From Ruminococcaceae bacterium KH2T8 (GTDB taxonomy: Bacteria; Bacillota; Clostridia; Saccharofermentanales; Saccharofermentanaceae): a stretch of 64,000 nt of DNA. Positions 25,924 to 34,326 of the stretch are shown in pieces. Under the pieces are notes generated by a model. It did no database searches and was not told where the DNA came from. It saw only the letters and a list, made by a program, of their open reading frames with translations. A program made the position numbers and the translations under genes. The stretch covers positions 214,201-278,200 of the forward strand of contig FOIY01000003.1 in the NCBI GenBank assembly GCA_900111435.1. Reading direction: 5' to 3'. Position 1 is the stretch's first letter, and each line of letters begins with the position of its first letter.

Positions 25924-27243
25924 ATGCCCCCTTCACACAGAAGTTCAAGTTCACACAGGAGCTCGAGCAGCCATTCTTCGCACTCGAGTTCGAGACGTTC
26001 TTCGCACAGCAGCAGAAGCTACAGCAGCCATAGCAGCAGGAGCAGTTACGGCTCATACGGCACCAGCAGCAGGAGCAGCAGTACTTATCAGAAGAGAACG
26101 GCTCCGCCTCCGATGAGGAAGAGGACCAATCAGCCTACAGGCTGCCCCTCGGCCAACAAGCCGCTTTCGATGAGAGGCAGCAGGCACGATTACGTTTACT
26201 ATCCCAACAGCTGGACCGATCCGTCCACCGGCACCTTTTTCGACAGAGGTTATTACGACGAGAACGGTAAATACTACCAGAACGTCGCGATCAAGAAGAA
26301 AGACGTTTTCGAGACCATATGCTGCTGCGATTACTGCGGTACCAGCATAAAGCTCAATTGGAAAGAAGGTGCGATCCCTTCGTGTCCAAACTGTGGCGCG
26401 CTCTTAAGCAACATCACGCAGAACCTGTTCTACGATACTGAGCTTCAGGATCAGGTCGTAAACTTCTCCCACAGCGGAGCGAGCATGAACACGATAGTAA
26501 AGGTGGTCATCGGATCGATCATCGGATGCTGTCTGCTCCCTGTCATTAGCGTAGGCGGACTGGGACTCTTAGGTCTCTTTTCCGGCTATCTTCCCGATGA
26601 GGCAGACGTTACTACCCGTGATTCCAATGCCATCGTTGCAGAATCCGAAACACTAACGTCTTCGATCTATGTCGATGTCCTGGACAGAGAGTGCGAATGG
26701 GACGAAGAATTCGAATGCTATTACGACGAGCCTACGGATTGCTATTTCGTATTTAATACTGACGCCGAGCCGCCCGAGTGGCAGTACTGGTATGAGGGTA
26801 TCTCCTCCGATTACGGCGACTACGGATGGATGGCATACGACTACGACGAAGAGCGCTGGTATATCGAATCCTCCGACGGATGGGATGTACTTCCCGACAG
26901 CTACGACGTATCGGATCTGTGGTACATGAACGAGGAAGGAACCGGTAAGTATAACGGCGAGAGTACGATCCACGTCGACTCCATAGACAGAGACTGCGAA
27001 TGGATCCCCGCAGAGGCAGCTTACTACGATCCCGAGACGGACTGCTACTTCATCTATAACGACTATGTCGAACCGCCCGTATGGCAGTACTGGTATGGCG
27101 ACATCTCAGGCTCCGGCGAGTTCGAAGGCTATGGCTGGATGGAATACGACGAAGACGAGAACTGCTGGTATATCGAGACATCAGGCGGATGGGAAGCACT
27201 CTCCGATGACTACGATACGACGAACTGCTGGCATATGAACTGA
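25924..27243 (+). CDS. Ser/Arg/His-rich zinc-ribbon membrane protein with two WY repeats
   Basis: The 439-residue product (ATG 25924, AGGAGG site) has four parts. Residues 1-60 are almost only Ser, Arg, His and Tyr (HRSSSSH, RRSSHSSR). Residues about 138-165 are a zinc ribbon (CDYCG...CPNCG). One membrane segment follows at about 190-220. The C-terminus holds two tandem repeats of about 95 residues, each running from (D/H)VxxxDRECEW/DRDCEW through YY(D/P)EPTDCYF, PPEWQYWY and WYIES to W(Y/H)MN. Topology would put the Ser/Arg region and zinc ribbon in the cytoplasm and the aromatic repeats outside. No function can be assigned. Confidence 0.75.
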   Translation: MPPSHRSSSSHRSSSSHSSHSSSRRSSHSSRSYSSHSSRSSYGSYGTSSRSSSTYQKRTAPPPMRKRTNQPTGCPSANKPLSMRGSRHDYVYYPNSWTDPSTGTFFDRGYYDENGKYYQNVAIKKKDVFETICCCDYCGTSIKLNWKEGAIPSCPNCGALLSNITQNLFYDTELQDQVVNFSHSGASMNTIVKVVIGSIIGCCLLPVISVGGLGLLGLFSGYLPDEADVTTRDSNAIVAESETLTSSIYVDVLDRECEWDEEFECYYDEPTDCYFVFNTDAEPPEWQYWYEGISSDYGDYGWMAYDYDEERWYIESSDGWDVLPDSYDVSDLWYMNEEGTGKYNGESTIHVDSIDRDCEWIPAEAAYYDPETDCYFIYNDYVEPPVWQYWYGDISGSGEFEGYGWMEYDEDENCWYIETSGGWEALSDDYDTTNCWHMN

Positions 27244-27255
27244 TCCATAAATAAT

Positions 27256-27291
27256 ACGACCTCCTTCACATGTAAGGAGGTCGTTCTTTAT
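27256..27291. terminator. Bidirectional terminator
   Basis: ACGACCTCCTT-7 nt-AAGGAGGTCGT is a perfect 11-bp stem followed by TCTTTA. It lies between convergent genes 25924 and 27295. Confidence 0.8.
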
Positions 27292-27294
27292 CTG

Positions 27295-28491
27295 TCACGA
27301 CATCAGTTCATCAGGTCCCATCTCAAGATATGCCACGTACTGTTCCTGCGTGATCTGCCCCGCGGCAAGAAGCTCATTGAGGGCCTGCTCGTAATAATCG
27401 GGATTAAACACAGGTTCATTGTTATAACTACTGCTTGCGATCAGCTCCATAAGACTATAATAACCAAGTGTAATCTTACCGTTTGATTCGATCTCAACTT
27501 CTACATCAGCCTCAAAGGATTCTGTCCCGCCCAGACTGCAGCATGCAGTCACATATTCGATATAACGCTCATAATATTCGTTGAAGTAATCACTATCATA
27601 ATCCGAAATACTGCTGCCCGCAGCTTCACTCTGAGCCCTTAGCAGCACCATATCTTTCAGGAACGGTACTGTAAGCTCTTCATTATTGGCTGCAGCGTCG
27701 ACAACCGAGCCTATATAATCGATACGGGTACCGGTTACATGAATAGTCGCAGTTTCGCCGTCATAATCGGTAACTTCCGCTTCATAGTCGATCGCGGAAT
27801 AGATTATAGAGTATAGGGCGACGTAAGCATCCATAGTAGGGTCGCTTACGGAAGAATAGTATCCGCCGATGTCGGTAAGATTAACAGCAGCCATATAATC
27901 ACCCTGTGCCATATAAGCAATGTACTGATCAAGGGTGCCGACTATGTTGCTTCCGACACCTATTCTCGGAGCGATCTCATCACCGACGCCTTCGATGAAT
28001 TCGGCAAACTCCTTTGTAGATTTCGGCTTGATATACCATTCTTTATCGACCTGAACGAATTCGAAAACAAAATCTTCATCAAACCACTTGTCCGAATCGT
28101 CGATCAGATCTTCGATCTCGTCCATTTCGAGCATTTCGATATTCTCGCGCCTTAAGATCTTATCAGGATCGGGCATTTTGAAAGTGATCCTTGCCTCGTC
28201 ATCCTCGAGCTTAGCGATCTCAAATTCAGCTCTGGCCAGGCAAAGCTCGACGATCTCCTGCTGATTATCGATAAATTCAACGTCTTGAAAAGAATCTTTC
28301 TTTCCCTCAACGCACTTATATGCCTTGTCATAATCCAGATCTATGCATGCCTCGATATAATCTGTGATCAGCTCTTCCTGCTTCTTCGCCTTCCCGCCGA
28401 AAGAAAGATCGAGATCACATCCTGTGAGCATCGACACCATAAATGCTGATGTAAGACCAAGACATACCGTCTTCTTAATGCGTGTATTCAT
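27295..28491 (-). CDS. Lipoprotein with NTF2/DUF4878-like repeats
   Basis: The 398-residue product has a lipoprotein signal peptide (MVSMLTGC, Cys about 25). Two alpha-beta halves follow, each starting with a helix of the type ITDYIEACIDLDYDKAYKCVEG / LDQYIAYMAQGDYMAAVNLTD and ending in strands with substitution patterns of DUF4878/NTF2-like domains (WYIKPKSTKEF). A C-terminal short-helix motif (ELLAAGQITQEQYVAYLEMGPDEL) resembles SHOCT-like ends. It is highly acidic. Function unknown. It starts 16 nt beyond the coaBC stop on the same strand, so it may ride on the coaBC transcript. Confidence 0.7.
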   Translation of the reverse strand: MNTRIKKTVCLGLTSAFMVSMLTGCDLDLSFGGKAKKQEELITDYIEACIDLDYDKAYKCVEGKKDSFQDVEFIDNQQEIVELCLARAEFEIAKLEDDEARITFKMPDPDKILRRENIEMLEMDEIEDLIDDSDKWFDEDFVFEFVQVDKEWYIKPKSTKEFAEFIEGVGDEIAPRIGVGSNIVGTLDQYIAYMAQGDYMAAVNLTDIGGYYSSVSDPTMDAYVALYSIIYSAIDYEAEVTDYDGETATIHVTGTRIDYIGSVVDAAANNEELTVPFLKDMVLLRAQSEAAGSSISDYDSDYFNEYYERYIEYVTACCSLGGTESFEADVEVEIESNGKITLGYYSLMELIASSSYNNEPVFNPDYYEQALNELLAAGQITQEQYVAYLEMGPDELMS

Positions 28492-28507
28492 ATTTCCCCC
28501 TACACCC

Positions 28508-29701
28508 TTATAATCTCGCCTTTAAGATCGCATCAAGGAGTGCATCGGCAGCTTCGTCCTTGCTCATTATCGGGAGTTCTTTCTGGTCGTCCTTGGTGAT
28601 GAGTGTCAGGATATTGGTATCGGTTCCGAATCCCGCGCCTTCTACCTTGACGTTATTAGCCGCGATCATATCAAGGCCCTTCTTTATGAGCTTGGCCTTG
28701 CTGTTCTCGATCATGTTCTCCGTCTCCATCGAGAAGCCGCAGAGGAACTGACCGTCCTTCTTGTTCTCGCCTAAAGTCTTGAGGATATCCTTGGTGCGCT
28801 CAAGAGGGATCGAGAGGTCATCATCGCTCTTCTTTATCTTGTTATCCGCAACGGTCGCGGGTCTGTAGTCAGCTACCGCAGCTGCCTTGATGATGATATC
28901 CGCACTTTCGGAATTTGCCATGACCGCATCGTACATATCCTGCGCGGATACGATATCTACAACATTGATATATGCGGGCTTGGGAAGATCTACCTTACCC
29001 GATACGAGGGTTACGTCAGCGCCTCTTCTTGCTGCCGCCTTAGCGATCGCATAGCCCATCTTTCCCGATGAATGATTCGTCAGGAATCTTACCGGGTCCA
29101 ATGCTTCGCGTGTGGGGCCTGCCGTTACCAGGACCTTCATGCCCGTCATATCCTTCTCGTGAGCCGCCGTATGTATGCAAGCCTCGAGGAGCCTTTCGGG
29201 CGTAACGAGCTTACCCTTTCCTACCGCGCCGCAAGCAAGGCGTCCCGTGTCGGGCTCGATCACTTCCCAGCCGTAATGAATAAGTGTCTTTATATTATCT
29301 TGTGTTACGGGATTCTCGTACATCGCGGTATTCATCGCAGGTGCTATCGCCTTGGGGCATCTGCACGCAAGGACCGTCGTCGTGAGCATATCATCGGCGA
29401 TCCCGTGAGCGAGCTTTGCTATGATGTTCGCGGTCGCCGGAGCGATGATCACCATGTCGGCCTTGTCCGCTACGGAGATGTGCTCAACGCTGTGAACGAA
29501 ATTACGATCGAAGGTATCAGTCAGAGCCTTATTGCCCGTAAGCTGCTCGAAAGTCATCGGCGACACGAATTTCGTCGCATTCTCCGTCATTATGACCTGA
29601 ACGTCAGCGTGCTGCTTTACGAGCGCGGATGCAAGTTCGCAGGCCTTGTAGCATGCGATACCGCCGGTAACTCCCAGAACTATATTCTTGCCCTTGAGCA
29701 T
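28508..29701 (-). CDS. coaBC: Bifunctional phosphopantothenoylcysteine decarboxylase/synthetase
   Basis: The 397-residue product starts LKGKNIVLGVTGGIACYKACELASAL. The N-terminal flavin-dependent CoaC half has the active His in SVEHISVADKADM (about 70), the substrate motif PAMNTAMYENP (about 127) and the reactive Cys in LACGAVGKGK. The C-terminal CoaB half (from about 185) has VTAGPTREALDPVRFLTNHSSGKMG and the KIKK motif. It converts 4'-phosphopantothenate and cysteine to 4'-phosphopantetheine in CoA synthesis. It is divergent from a PanT-like transporter gene and coaX, forming a CoA supply cluster. Confidence 0.95.
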   Translation of the reverse strand: MLKGKNIVLGVTGGIACYKACELASALVKQHADVQVIMTENATKFVSPMTFEQLTGNKALTDTFDRNFVHSVEHISVADKADMVIIAPATANIIAKLAHGIADDMLTTTVLACRCPKAIAPAMNTAMYENPVTQDNIKTLIHYGWEVIEPDTGRLACGAVGKGKLVTPERLLEACIHTAAHEKDMTGMKVLVTAGPTREALDPVRFLTNHSSGKMGYAIAKAAARRGADVTLVSGKVDLPKPAYINVVDIVSAQDMYDAVMANSESADIIIKAAAVADYRPATVADNKIKKSDDDLSIPLERTKDILKTLGENKKDGQFLCGFSMETENMIENSKAKLIKKGLDMIAANNVKVEGAGFGTDTNILTLITKDDQKELPIMSKDEAADALLDAILKARL

Positions 29702-29805
29702 GATATATACCTCCCTTATCGTCTGTTTCCGATGCTGTTACTTTAGCACAAAAGGACTTATATGCATAATCCTTATCGAAAACACACTTATGCAGTCTGC
29801 ACGGA

Positions 29806-29833
29806 TTGAAGCTCATCCTACTTATGCTATAAT
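29806..29833 (+). promoter_or_regulatory. Promoter of the transporter-coaX operon
   Basis: TTGAAG (29806-29811), a 16-nt spacer and TATAAT (29828-29833), with an extended TGC in front. The predicted start near 29840 leaves a long leader of about 130 nt. Confidence 0.65.
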
Positions 29834-29839
29834 CCATCT

Positions 29840-29970
29840 GTCAGATGCTGATAAGGCGTCGTCCCCTGTACCTTTTGCTAGGGCGGGAGGATCAAACGAT
29901 ACCCCAAGGCATCTTCGTTATTCTTTTAGCGGTGTATCCGGACTAACGGAACACGAGCAAGGAGGTATTT
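29840..29970 (+). other. Long 5' leader with possible regulatory structure
   Basis: The 130-nt leader ahead of the S-component gene contains several potential short stems: CCCT...AGGG (about 29864-29883), TACCCC...GGTGTA (29901-29936) and CCG...CGG near 29939-29950. It ends in AGGAGG. Such a long leader before a vitamin-transporter gene suggests ligand-dependent control, but it does not match TPP, THF, cobalamin or other riboswitch consensus that I know. Confidence 0.3.
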
Positions 29971-30582
29971 ATGAATAACAGACCCAATCTCAAGAAGATG
30001 ACTGAGCTTGCCATCTTTATCGCTATCATCATCGTGATGAAGCTCACCGGATTATCATCCGTACCCGTAGGACCCCTCGTAATGACATTTACAATGGTAC
30101 CCATTGCTATCGGTGCAATGCTCTTAGGTCCCGCTGAAGGTGCCGTACTCGGATTCGTATACGGTATCACTTCCCTTTACGATGCCATCACGGGCGCTTC
30201 CGCAATGACGGGATTCTTCTTCCAGCTCAGCCCCGTACATACAGTTATCCTCTGCGTAGTCACACGTACTCTCGTAGGTCTTCTCACAGGTCTTATCTTC
30301 AAGGCTTTAAAGAAGATCGAAAAGAAGAAGATCGTCTGCTACTACGTCGGCGGACTTATGGCACCCATGCTCAACACTATCCTTTTCATGGGTTATATCG
30401 TTCTCGTATTCTATAAGAGCGAATTCGTTCAGAACCTTGTAAGCAACCTCGGAGCAGTCAACCCTCTCATGTTCGTTATCCTTCTCGTCGGCGTTCAGGG
30501 CCTCATCGAGTGGGTTACGGGCTGCGTAGTCGGCGGCTCTGTTGCAAAGGGTGTAGCACACGCACTTAAGAGAGATCGCTGA
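29971..30582 (+). CDS. panT: ECF transporter S component, probably for pantothenate
   Basis: The 203-residue product (ATG 29971, AGGAGG site) has six membrane segments and the S-component features: an N-terminal KKMTELAIFIAIIIVMKL helix, then PVGPLVMTFTMVPIAIGAMLLGPAEGAVLGFVYGI and a long substrate loop. The specificity call rests on context: it is 26 nt upstream of coaX, which phosphorylates pantothenate, and divergent from coaBC. The shared ECF ATPases and T subunit are expected elsewhere (group II arrangement). Another CoA-precursor specificity is possible. Confidence 0.7.
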   Translation: MNNRPNLKKMTELAIFIAIIIVMKLTGLSSVPVGPLVMTFTMVPIAIGAMLLGPAEGAVLGFVYGITSLYDAITGASAMTGFFFQLSPVHTVILCVVTRTLVGLLTGLIFKALKKIEKKKIVCYYVGGLMAPMLNTILFMGYIVLVFYKSEFVQNLVSNLGAVNPLMFVILLVGVQGLIEWVTGCVVGGSVAKGVAHALKRDR

Positions 30583-30608
30583 TCTTTCACATATTAGGAG
30601 GTAAACAC

Positions 30609-31379
30609 ATGATCCTGGCTATCGACGTCGGTAATACAAACATCGTTCTCGGAGGCATCGAGAACGGCGAGGAAGTATTCTCCGTAAGGATCGCGAGCGA
30701 TCGCAACAAGACGGCCGATCAGTATGCTCTGGATATCCAGGGTATCCTCAACATGTATCATGTGGCTCCCGAAGAGATCGAGGGTGGGATCATATCAGCC
30801 GTTGTTCCCTACCTTCAGACAGTCATCCCTCAGGCAGTAAAGATCCTGACGGGCAAGGACATCATGGTCGTAGGTCCGGGCATCAAGACGGGACTTGATA
30901 TCCGTACTGACAACCCCGGCGCAGTCGGCAGTGACCTCATCGTAGGCGCCGTAGCCGCACGCGCAAAGTACAAGCTCCCCATCGCCATAGTCGACATGGG
31001 AACTGCTACTACCGTTTCCGTAATGGATGAGAAAGGCACCTACTTAGGCGGCATGATCATCCCGGGACTTTGGGTATCCGTAAATGCCCTTTCATCCCAG
31101 GCTGCACAGCTTCCCTATATCGACCTTACGGGTAACGCTAAGGTACTCGGTACCAATACGGTAGACTGCATGCGCTCAGGTTCACTTATCGGATGCGCAG
31201 CGATGCTCGACGGCATCATCGACAGAGTCGAAGACGAACTCGGAATGCCTGTAAGCGCAGTCCTCACGGGCGGTGTCAGCGGCCTTGTCGCTCCCTACTG
31301 CAAGAGGAACTTCTACCACGAGCCCGATATCCTCATCAGAGGTCTTCAGATCCTCTACGAGAAGAACAAGAAGGGCTAA
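30609..31379 (+). CDS. coaX: Type III pantothenate kinase
   Basis: The 256-residue product starts MILAIDVGNTNIVLGGIENGE (phosphate motif) and has the dimer-interface and active-site motifs of CoaX: GPGIKTGLDIRTDNPGAVGSDLIVGAVAA, IVDMGTATTVSVMDEKGTYLGGMIIPG and AVLTGG. It makes 4'-phosphopantothenate from pantothenate and ATP, and unlike type I enzymes is not feedback-inhibited by CoA. It follows the PanT-like gene with its own AGGAGG site. A terminator lies 52 nt after the stop. Confidence 0.95.
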   Translation: MILAIDVGNTNIVLGGIENGEEVFSVRIASDRNKTADQYALDIQGILNMYHVAPEEIEGGIISAVVPYLQTVIPQAVKILTGKDIMVVGPGIKTGLDIRTDNPGAVGSDLIVGAVAARAKYKLPIAIVDMGTATTVSVMDEKGTYLGGMIIPGLWVSVNALSSQAAQLPYIDLTGNAKVLGTNTVDCMRSGSLIGCAAMLDGIIDRVEDELGMPVSAVLTGGVSGLVAPYCKRNFYHEPDILIRGLQILYEKNKKG

Positions 31380-31430
31380 GGGCGCGAGAACGGCTTTCTT
31401 CCCACAAAAGAACACCATTACACTGATCAT

Positions 31431-31467
31431 AAAATCCGCTGAGGTCTGACTTCAGCGGATTTTCTTT
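31431..31467 (+). terminator. Terminator after coaX
   Basis: AAAATCCGCTGA and TCAGCGGATTTT form a 12-bp stem followed by CTTT. Confidence 0.8.
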
Positions 31468-31505
31468 GCCTTGTTGCGTCGGGATAGATGCGTTCGGGGA
31501 GCGGA

Positions 31506-31560
31506 TGTCTCCACCCATGTCTCCACTTTCAAAAAACGGAGACAGCCATGGAGACATGGG
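31506..31560. repeat. Doubled inverted repeat TGTCTCC / GGAGACA
   Basis: TGTCTCC occurs at 31506 and 31518, and its complement GGAGACA at 31538 and 31550: each pair is offset by exactly 12 nt. The outer arms extend to a perfect 12-bp inverted repeat CCCATGTCTCCA (31514-31525) / TGGAGACATGGG (31549-31560). It sits between two terminators in a gene-free spacer, and is not itself a terminator (no T-run). Confidence 0.8.
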
Positions 31561-31611
31561 ATGAAAGCTCCTCGCGCGGCTGACCAACTGTTTTATTCCA
31601 GACAAAAGGAT

Positions 31612-31645
31612 ACCCCGGCGGGCAACTAAGCTCACCGGGGTTTTT
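31612..31645. terminator. Terminator between coaX and GH43 genes
   Basis: ACCCCGG (31612-31618) and CCGGGGT (31635-31641) enclose 16 nt and are followed by TTTTT. On the other strand the stem is followed by ATCCTTTT, so it may also end the GH43 gene. Confidence 0.7.
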
Positions 31646-31667
31646 GCTGTTTTCAGAGAAGACCGTC

Positions 31668-32588
31668 TCAGATCTTCTTTACACCGTCGCACTTGTCGAT
31701 CACATCGATCGAACCGTCTTCCTTATACACGAACTCAGCCGCACATACGCTTCTGTGGAAAAGGCTTCCTCCGGGAAGCTCATCCGTGTGGTAGAAGAGG
31801 TACGAATGACCCTTGAAATCGCAGATACCCGGGTGATTCGTGAAGCAGGGACCTTCCTCCATCAGGATGCCGCCGTAAACCCAGGGACCTGTGGGATTCT
31901 TGGATGTGGAATAAGCAAGGTGCTCGTTTCTATGCTCGCCCTCTGCAAACGCTGCAAATACCATGTAGTAAAGTCCGTTTCTCTTGTAAAACCAGGGACC
32001 TTCGCCGTATGTCGTGCCTGTCTCGTGGCTGCCCTTACCGAATGACTCGACTGTCATGGGGATCTTGCAGACCTCTCCTTCGTAAGAGACCATATCCTCG
32101 TTAAGCTTTACATAGCGAAGCTCGGGATTACCGAAATAAAGATATGCCTGTCCGTCATCGTCGATAAAGACCGTGGGGTCGATATCGTTCCAGTCGCCCT
32201 CGTCGACAAGGGGATGTCCGATATCCTTATAGGGACCTTCGGGCTTATCGGATACACCTACAGCGATAGCCATACCGCTGTCGATCTTATGAACGGGACA
32301 GTAAAGGTAGAACTTACCATTACGTTCGATGCACTGAGGAGCCCATGCTCTGTCATCTGCCCAGCTTATATCATCCAAAGAGAAGATCTTTCCGTGGTCG
32401 GTCCAGTTGACCATATCCTTTGTTGAGAAGCAGCGCCAGTCATACATCGTATAGAAATCATTGACGAGCTGATCCTCATCGTGAGTAGTAAACAGATAGA
32501 GCGTATCACCGTACACCATGGGTGCGGGATCCGCGGTATAGATCGAAGTGATCAAAGGGTTCTTGTGAAATAACTTATCCTCGCTCAT
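31668..32588 (-). CDS. GH43 glycosidase (beta-xylosidase/arabinofuranosidase type)
   Basis: The 306-residue single-domain product lacks a signal peptide. It has the GH43 five-bladed propeller signature: catalytic base Asp in IYTADPAPMVYGDTLYLF (about 20), pKa-modulating Asp in DWNDIDPTVFIDDDGQAYLYFG (about 134) and the acid Glu in TYGEGPWFYKRNGLYYM (about 198), then TNHPGICDFKGHSYLFYH. It would trim imported arabinoxylan- or arabinan-derived oligosaccharides in the cytoplasm. A second GH43 at 39826 shares the opening VTNIYTADPSA. Exact substrate is not readable from sequence. Confidence 0.88.
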   Translation of the reverse strand: MSEDKLFHKNPLITSIYTADPAPMVYGDTLYLFTTHDEDQLVNDFYTMYDWRCFSTKDMVNWTDHGKIFSLDDISWADDRAWAPQCIERNGKFYLYCPVHKIDSGMAIAVGVSDKPEGPYKDIGHPLVDEGDWNDIDPTVFIDDDGQAYLYFGNPELRYVKLNEDMVSYEGEVCKIPMTVESFGKGSHETGTTYGEGPWFYKRNGLYYMVFAAFAEGEHRNEHLAYSTSKNPTGPWVYGGILMEEGPCFTNHPGICDFKGHSYLFYHTDELPGGSLFHRSVCAAEFVYKEDGSIDVIDKCDGVKKI

Positions 32589-32687
32589 AATATGCCTCCG
32601 TATAAGCCGCAGACTGCGGGTTTATCTATGCATAGTATAGCATCGAATGCATGTCATATAGTTAGGAATAATTGATCTATCCTCTAA

Positions 32688-33467
32688 TCATTCGCTAATG
32701 AACATTCCGTATTCCTTAGGCACGTTCAGTACTCCGTCCACCGTGTTCGCAAGGAGGATATCCCTGATCTTATCACGCGGGATACTGCTCAGCGTCGTCA
32801 TGCCTGAGAGTGAATAGATGTAGTCGACCATGTCGTCGATGTTGGTCACTGCGAGTGAATCGATATAGTCGAGGCGCTCGACTTTGGAGAATGAATTCTC
32901 CAGGATCTCCCTGCCGTTTTGAAGTGTGAATACTCTGCTGACGTTATCCTCCACACCGTATTCGGAGAGCAGCCCCGACAGATATTCGATTATGCCGTGC
33001 TCACCAAATGTGGCACTGTAAAACCTCCCGCCGTCCTTAAGGACTCTTCGCACCTCTTTAAGACCCTTGGCCAGGTCAGGTACATGGTACAGCATCATGT
33101 TACCGATCACCGCGTCGAACGTATCGTCTTCGTACGGTATCTCCTGGATATCGATGACCTTATATTCGATGTTGTCGCGCTCGCCGAGAGTCGCCTTTGC
33201 ACTGTCTACCATCGCTTCGGATATATCAGACAAAACTATCTTCGAGCAGGATGATATGAGGTCATCTTTGCCCTTCCACATGCTGCCCGTTCCGCATCCG
33301 AGCTCAAGGATCTTCATGCCGGGAGTGATCTCGTAATTTGAGTAGATCCAGTTGCCGAATCCCGTCTTATTCGTCGAGTACTTGTCGTGGATCGAGATCC
33401 TCGTGCTGAGGTTCGCCGATGTTGAATACTGGCTCTTTACCGTCTTGGAATCATTTACGTCGCCCAT
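32688..33467 (-). CDS. Class I SAM-dependent methyltransferase
   Basis: The 259-residue product has the order of UbiE/Methyltransf_11 proteins: motif I KILELGCGTGSMW (about 55), motif II IVLSDISEAMVDSAK (about 82), DTFDAVIGNMMLYHVPDLAKGLKEVRRVLKDGGRFYSATFG (about 120-160). The substrate is unknown. ATG 33467 follows GAAGGGAAG. It starts 40 nt after the membrane-protein gene on the same strand and may end that transcript. Confidence 0.85.
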   Translation of the reverse strand: MGDVNDSKTVKSQYSTSANLSTRISIHDKYSTNKTGFGNWIYSNYEITPGMKILELGCGTGSMWKGKDDLISSCSKIVLSDISEAMVDSAKATLGERDNIEYKVIDIQEIPYEDDTFDAVIGNMMLYHVPDLAKGLKEVRRVLKDGGRFYSATFGEHGIIEYLSGLLSEYGVEDNVSRVFTLQNGREILENSFSKVERLDYIDSLAVTNIDDMVDYIYSLSGMTTLSSIPRDKIRDILLANTVDGVLNVPKEYGMFISE

Positions 33468-33507
33468 ATCTGCTTCCCTTCATTTGGACGAAAGCTTTCG
33501 CACCGCT

Positions 33508-34323
33508 TCATCTACCGTAACACACTCGGCAAAACGTTTCGGCCTCATCATCCTGATCGTTTGCGAATACATAGACTTCGCTCGGAACAAAGACAAGTAT
33601 CACATCCTTGTCGCGAACCTCTTCCTTTTTGAGGCCGACTAATACCGCATATTTGAACGTATAATAGACTTTCTTTTTGCTCTTGATCGACAGCTCGTTA
33701 GAATCATACCTTATAGCATGGGCTCTGCAGACCATATAATCCTTTCGAAGTACCGTCCTGATCCTGAGAATCGAACGAGTGGCATTATAAGCGATCATCA
33801 GCGGCGCACCGACCAGCAGTATCAATAATACAAATCCTACCCACCCTTCATGCCTGCTCATTCTAAAGTGAATATTCGGATCCGTTATGAGCCATGCTCT
33901 ATGGATAATACCGACAAGCAAGATCAACACCAGCGTTCCAAAGTTCAGGAGAGCATGACGTATTACGTGATGTAGAAGCTTCTTTTGGTACTTATCCGTA
34001 TCTGAGATCTTCGTTATGTCACCGGCGCGAAGCAGGCGGCCGAAACGTGACTCTGTCTTCCACTTCTTTTGCTCGAGATATGCACTCCGGATAATATTCG
34101 GCATTGCAACTACTCCGATCAACGAAAACATAGCAAGCCACATATAGACAGCACTCGTGTCGGAAGAATCCTTGGCATTTATATACGAGACCGAAACCAC
34201 AAAGAATCCGATTACCAAAAGGAAGAGAAGCACATTTTGAACATAGTCCATAGGCTTCTTCGGTTCCTTCTCCGCCTCGACTTTTTCTGTTTTCTTTTTC
34301 TTGTAGTTATGAATTTTAGGCAT
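33508..34323 (-). CDS. Uncharacterised four-helix membrane protein
   Basis: The 271-residue product has a very basic N-terminus (HNYKKKKTEKVEAEKEPKK) and four hydrophobic segments (about 30-45, 60-80, 130-150, 170-190), then a soluble C-terminal domain with charged strands (KSKKKVYYTFKYAVLVGLKKEEVRDKDVILVFVPSEVYVFAND). The C-terminal pattern recalls DUF3592-like or cache-less membrane sensors, but I do not recognise the family. The start is 3 nt after the surE stop and has no clear ribosome site, so translation is probably coupled to surE. Confidence 0.6.
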   Translation of the reverse strand: MPKIHNYKKKKTEKVEAEKEPKKPMDYVQNVLLFLLVIGFFVVSVSYINAKDSSDTSAVYMWLAMFSLIGVVAMPNIIRSAYLEQKKWKTESRFGRLLRAGDITKISDTDKYQKKLLHHVIRHALLNFGTLVLILLVGIIHRAWLITDPNIHFRMSRHEGWVGFVLLILLVGAPLMIAYNATRSILRIRTVLRKDYMVCRAHAIRYDSNELSIKSKKKVYYTFKYAVLVGLKKEEVRDKDVILVFVPSEVYVFANDQDDEAETFCRVCYGR

Positions 34324-34326
34324 AGG

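Noticed and set aside
29840-29970. T-box or TPP/THF riboswitch ahead of the S-component gene
   Set aside because: The T-box antiterminator motif (AGGGTGGNACCGCG) and the conserved TPP/THF segments are absent.
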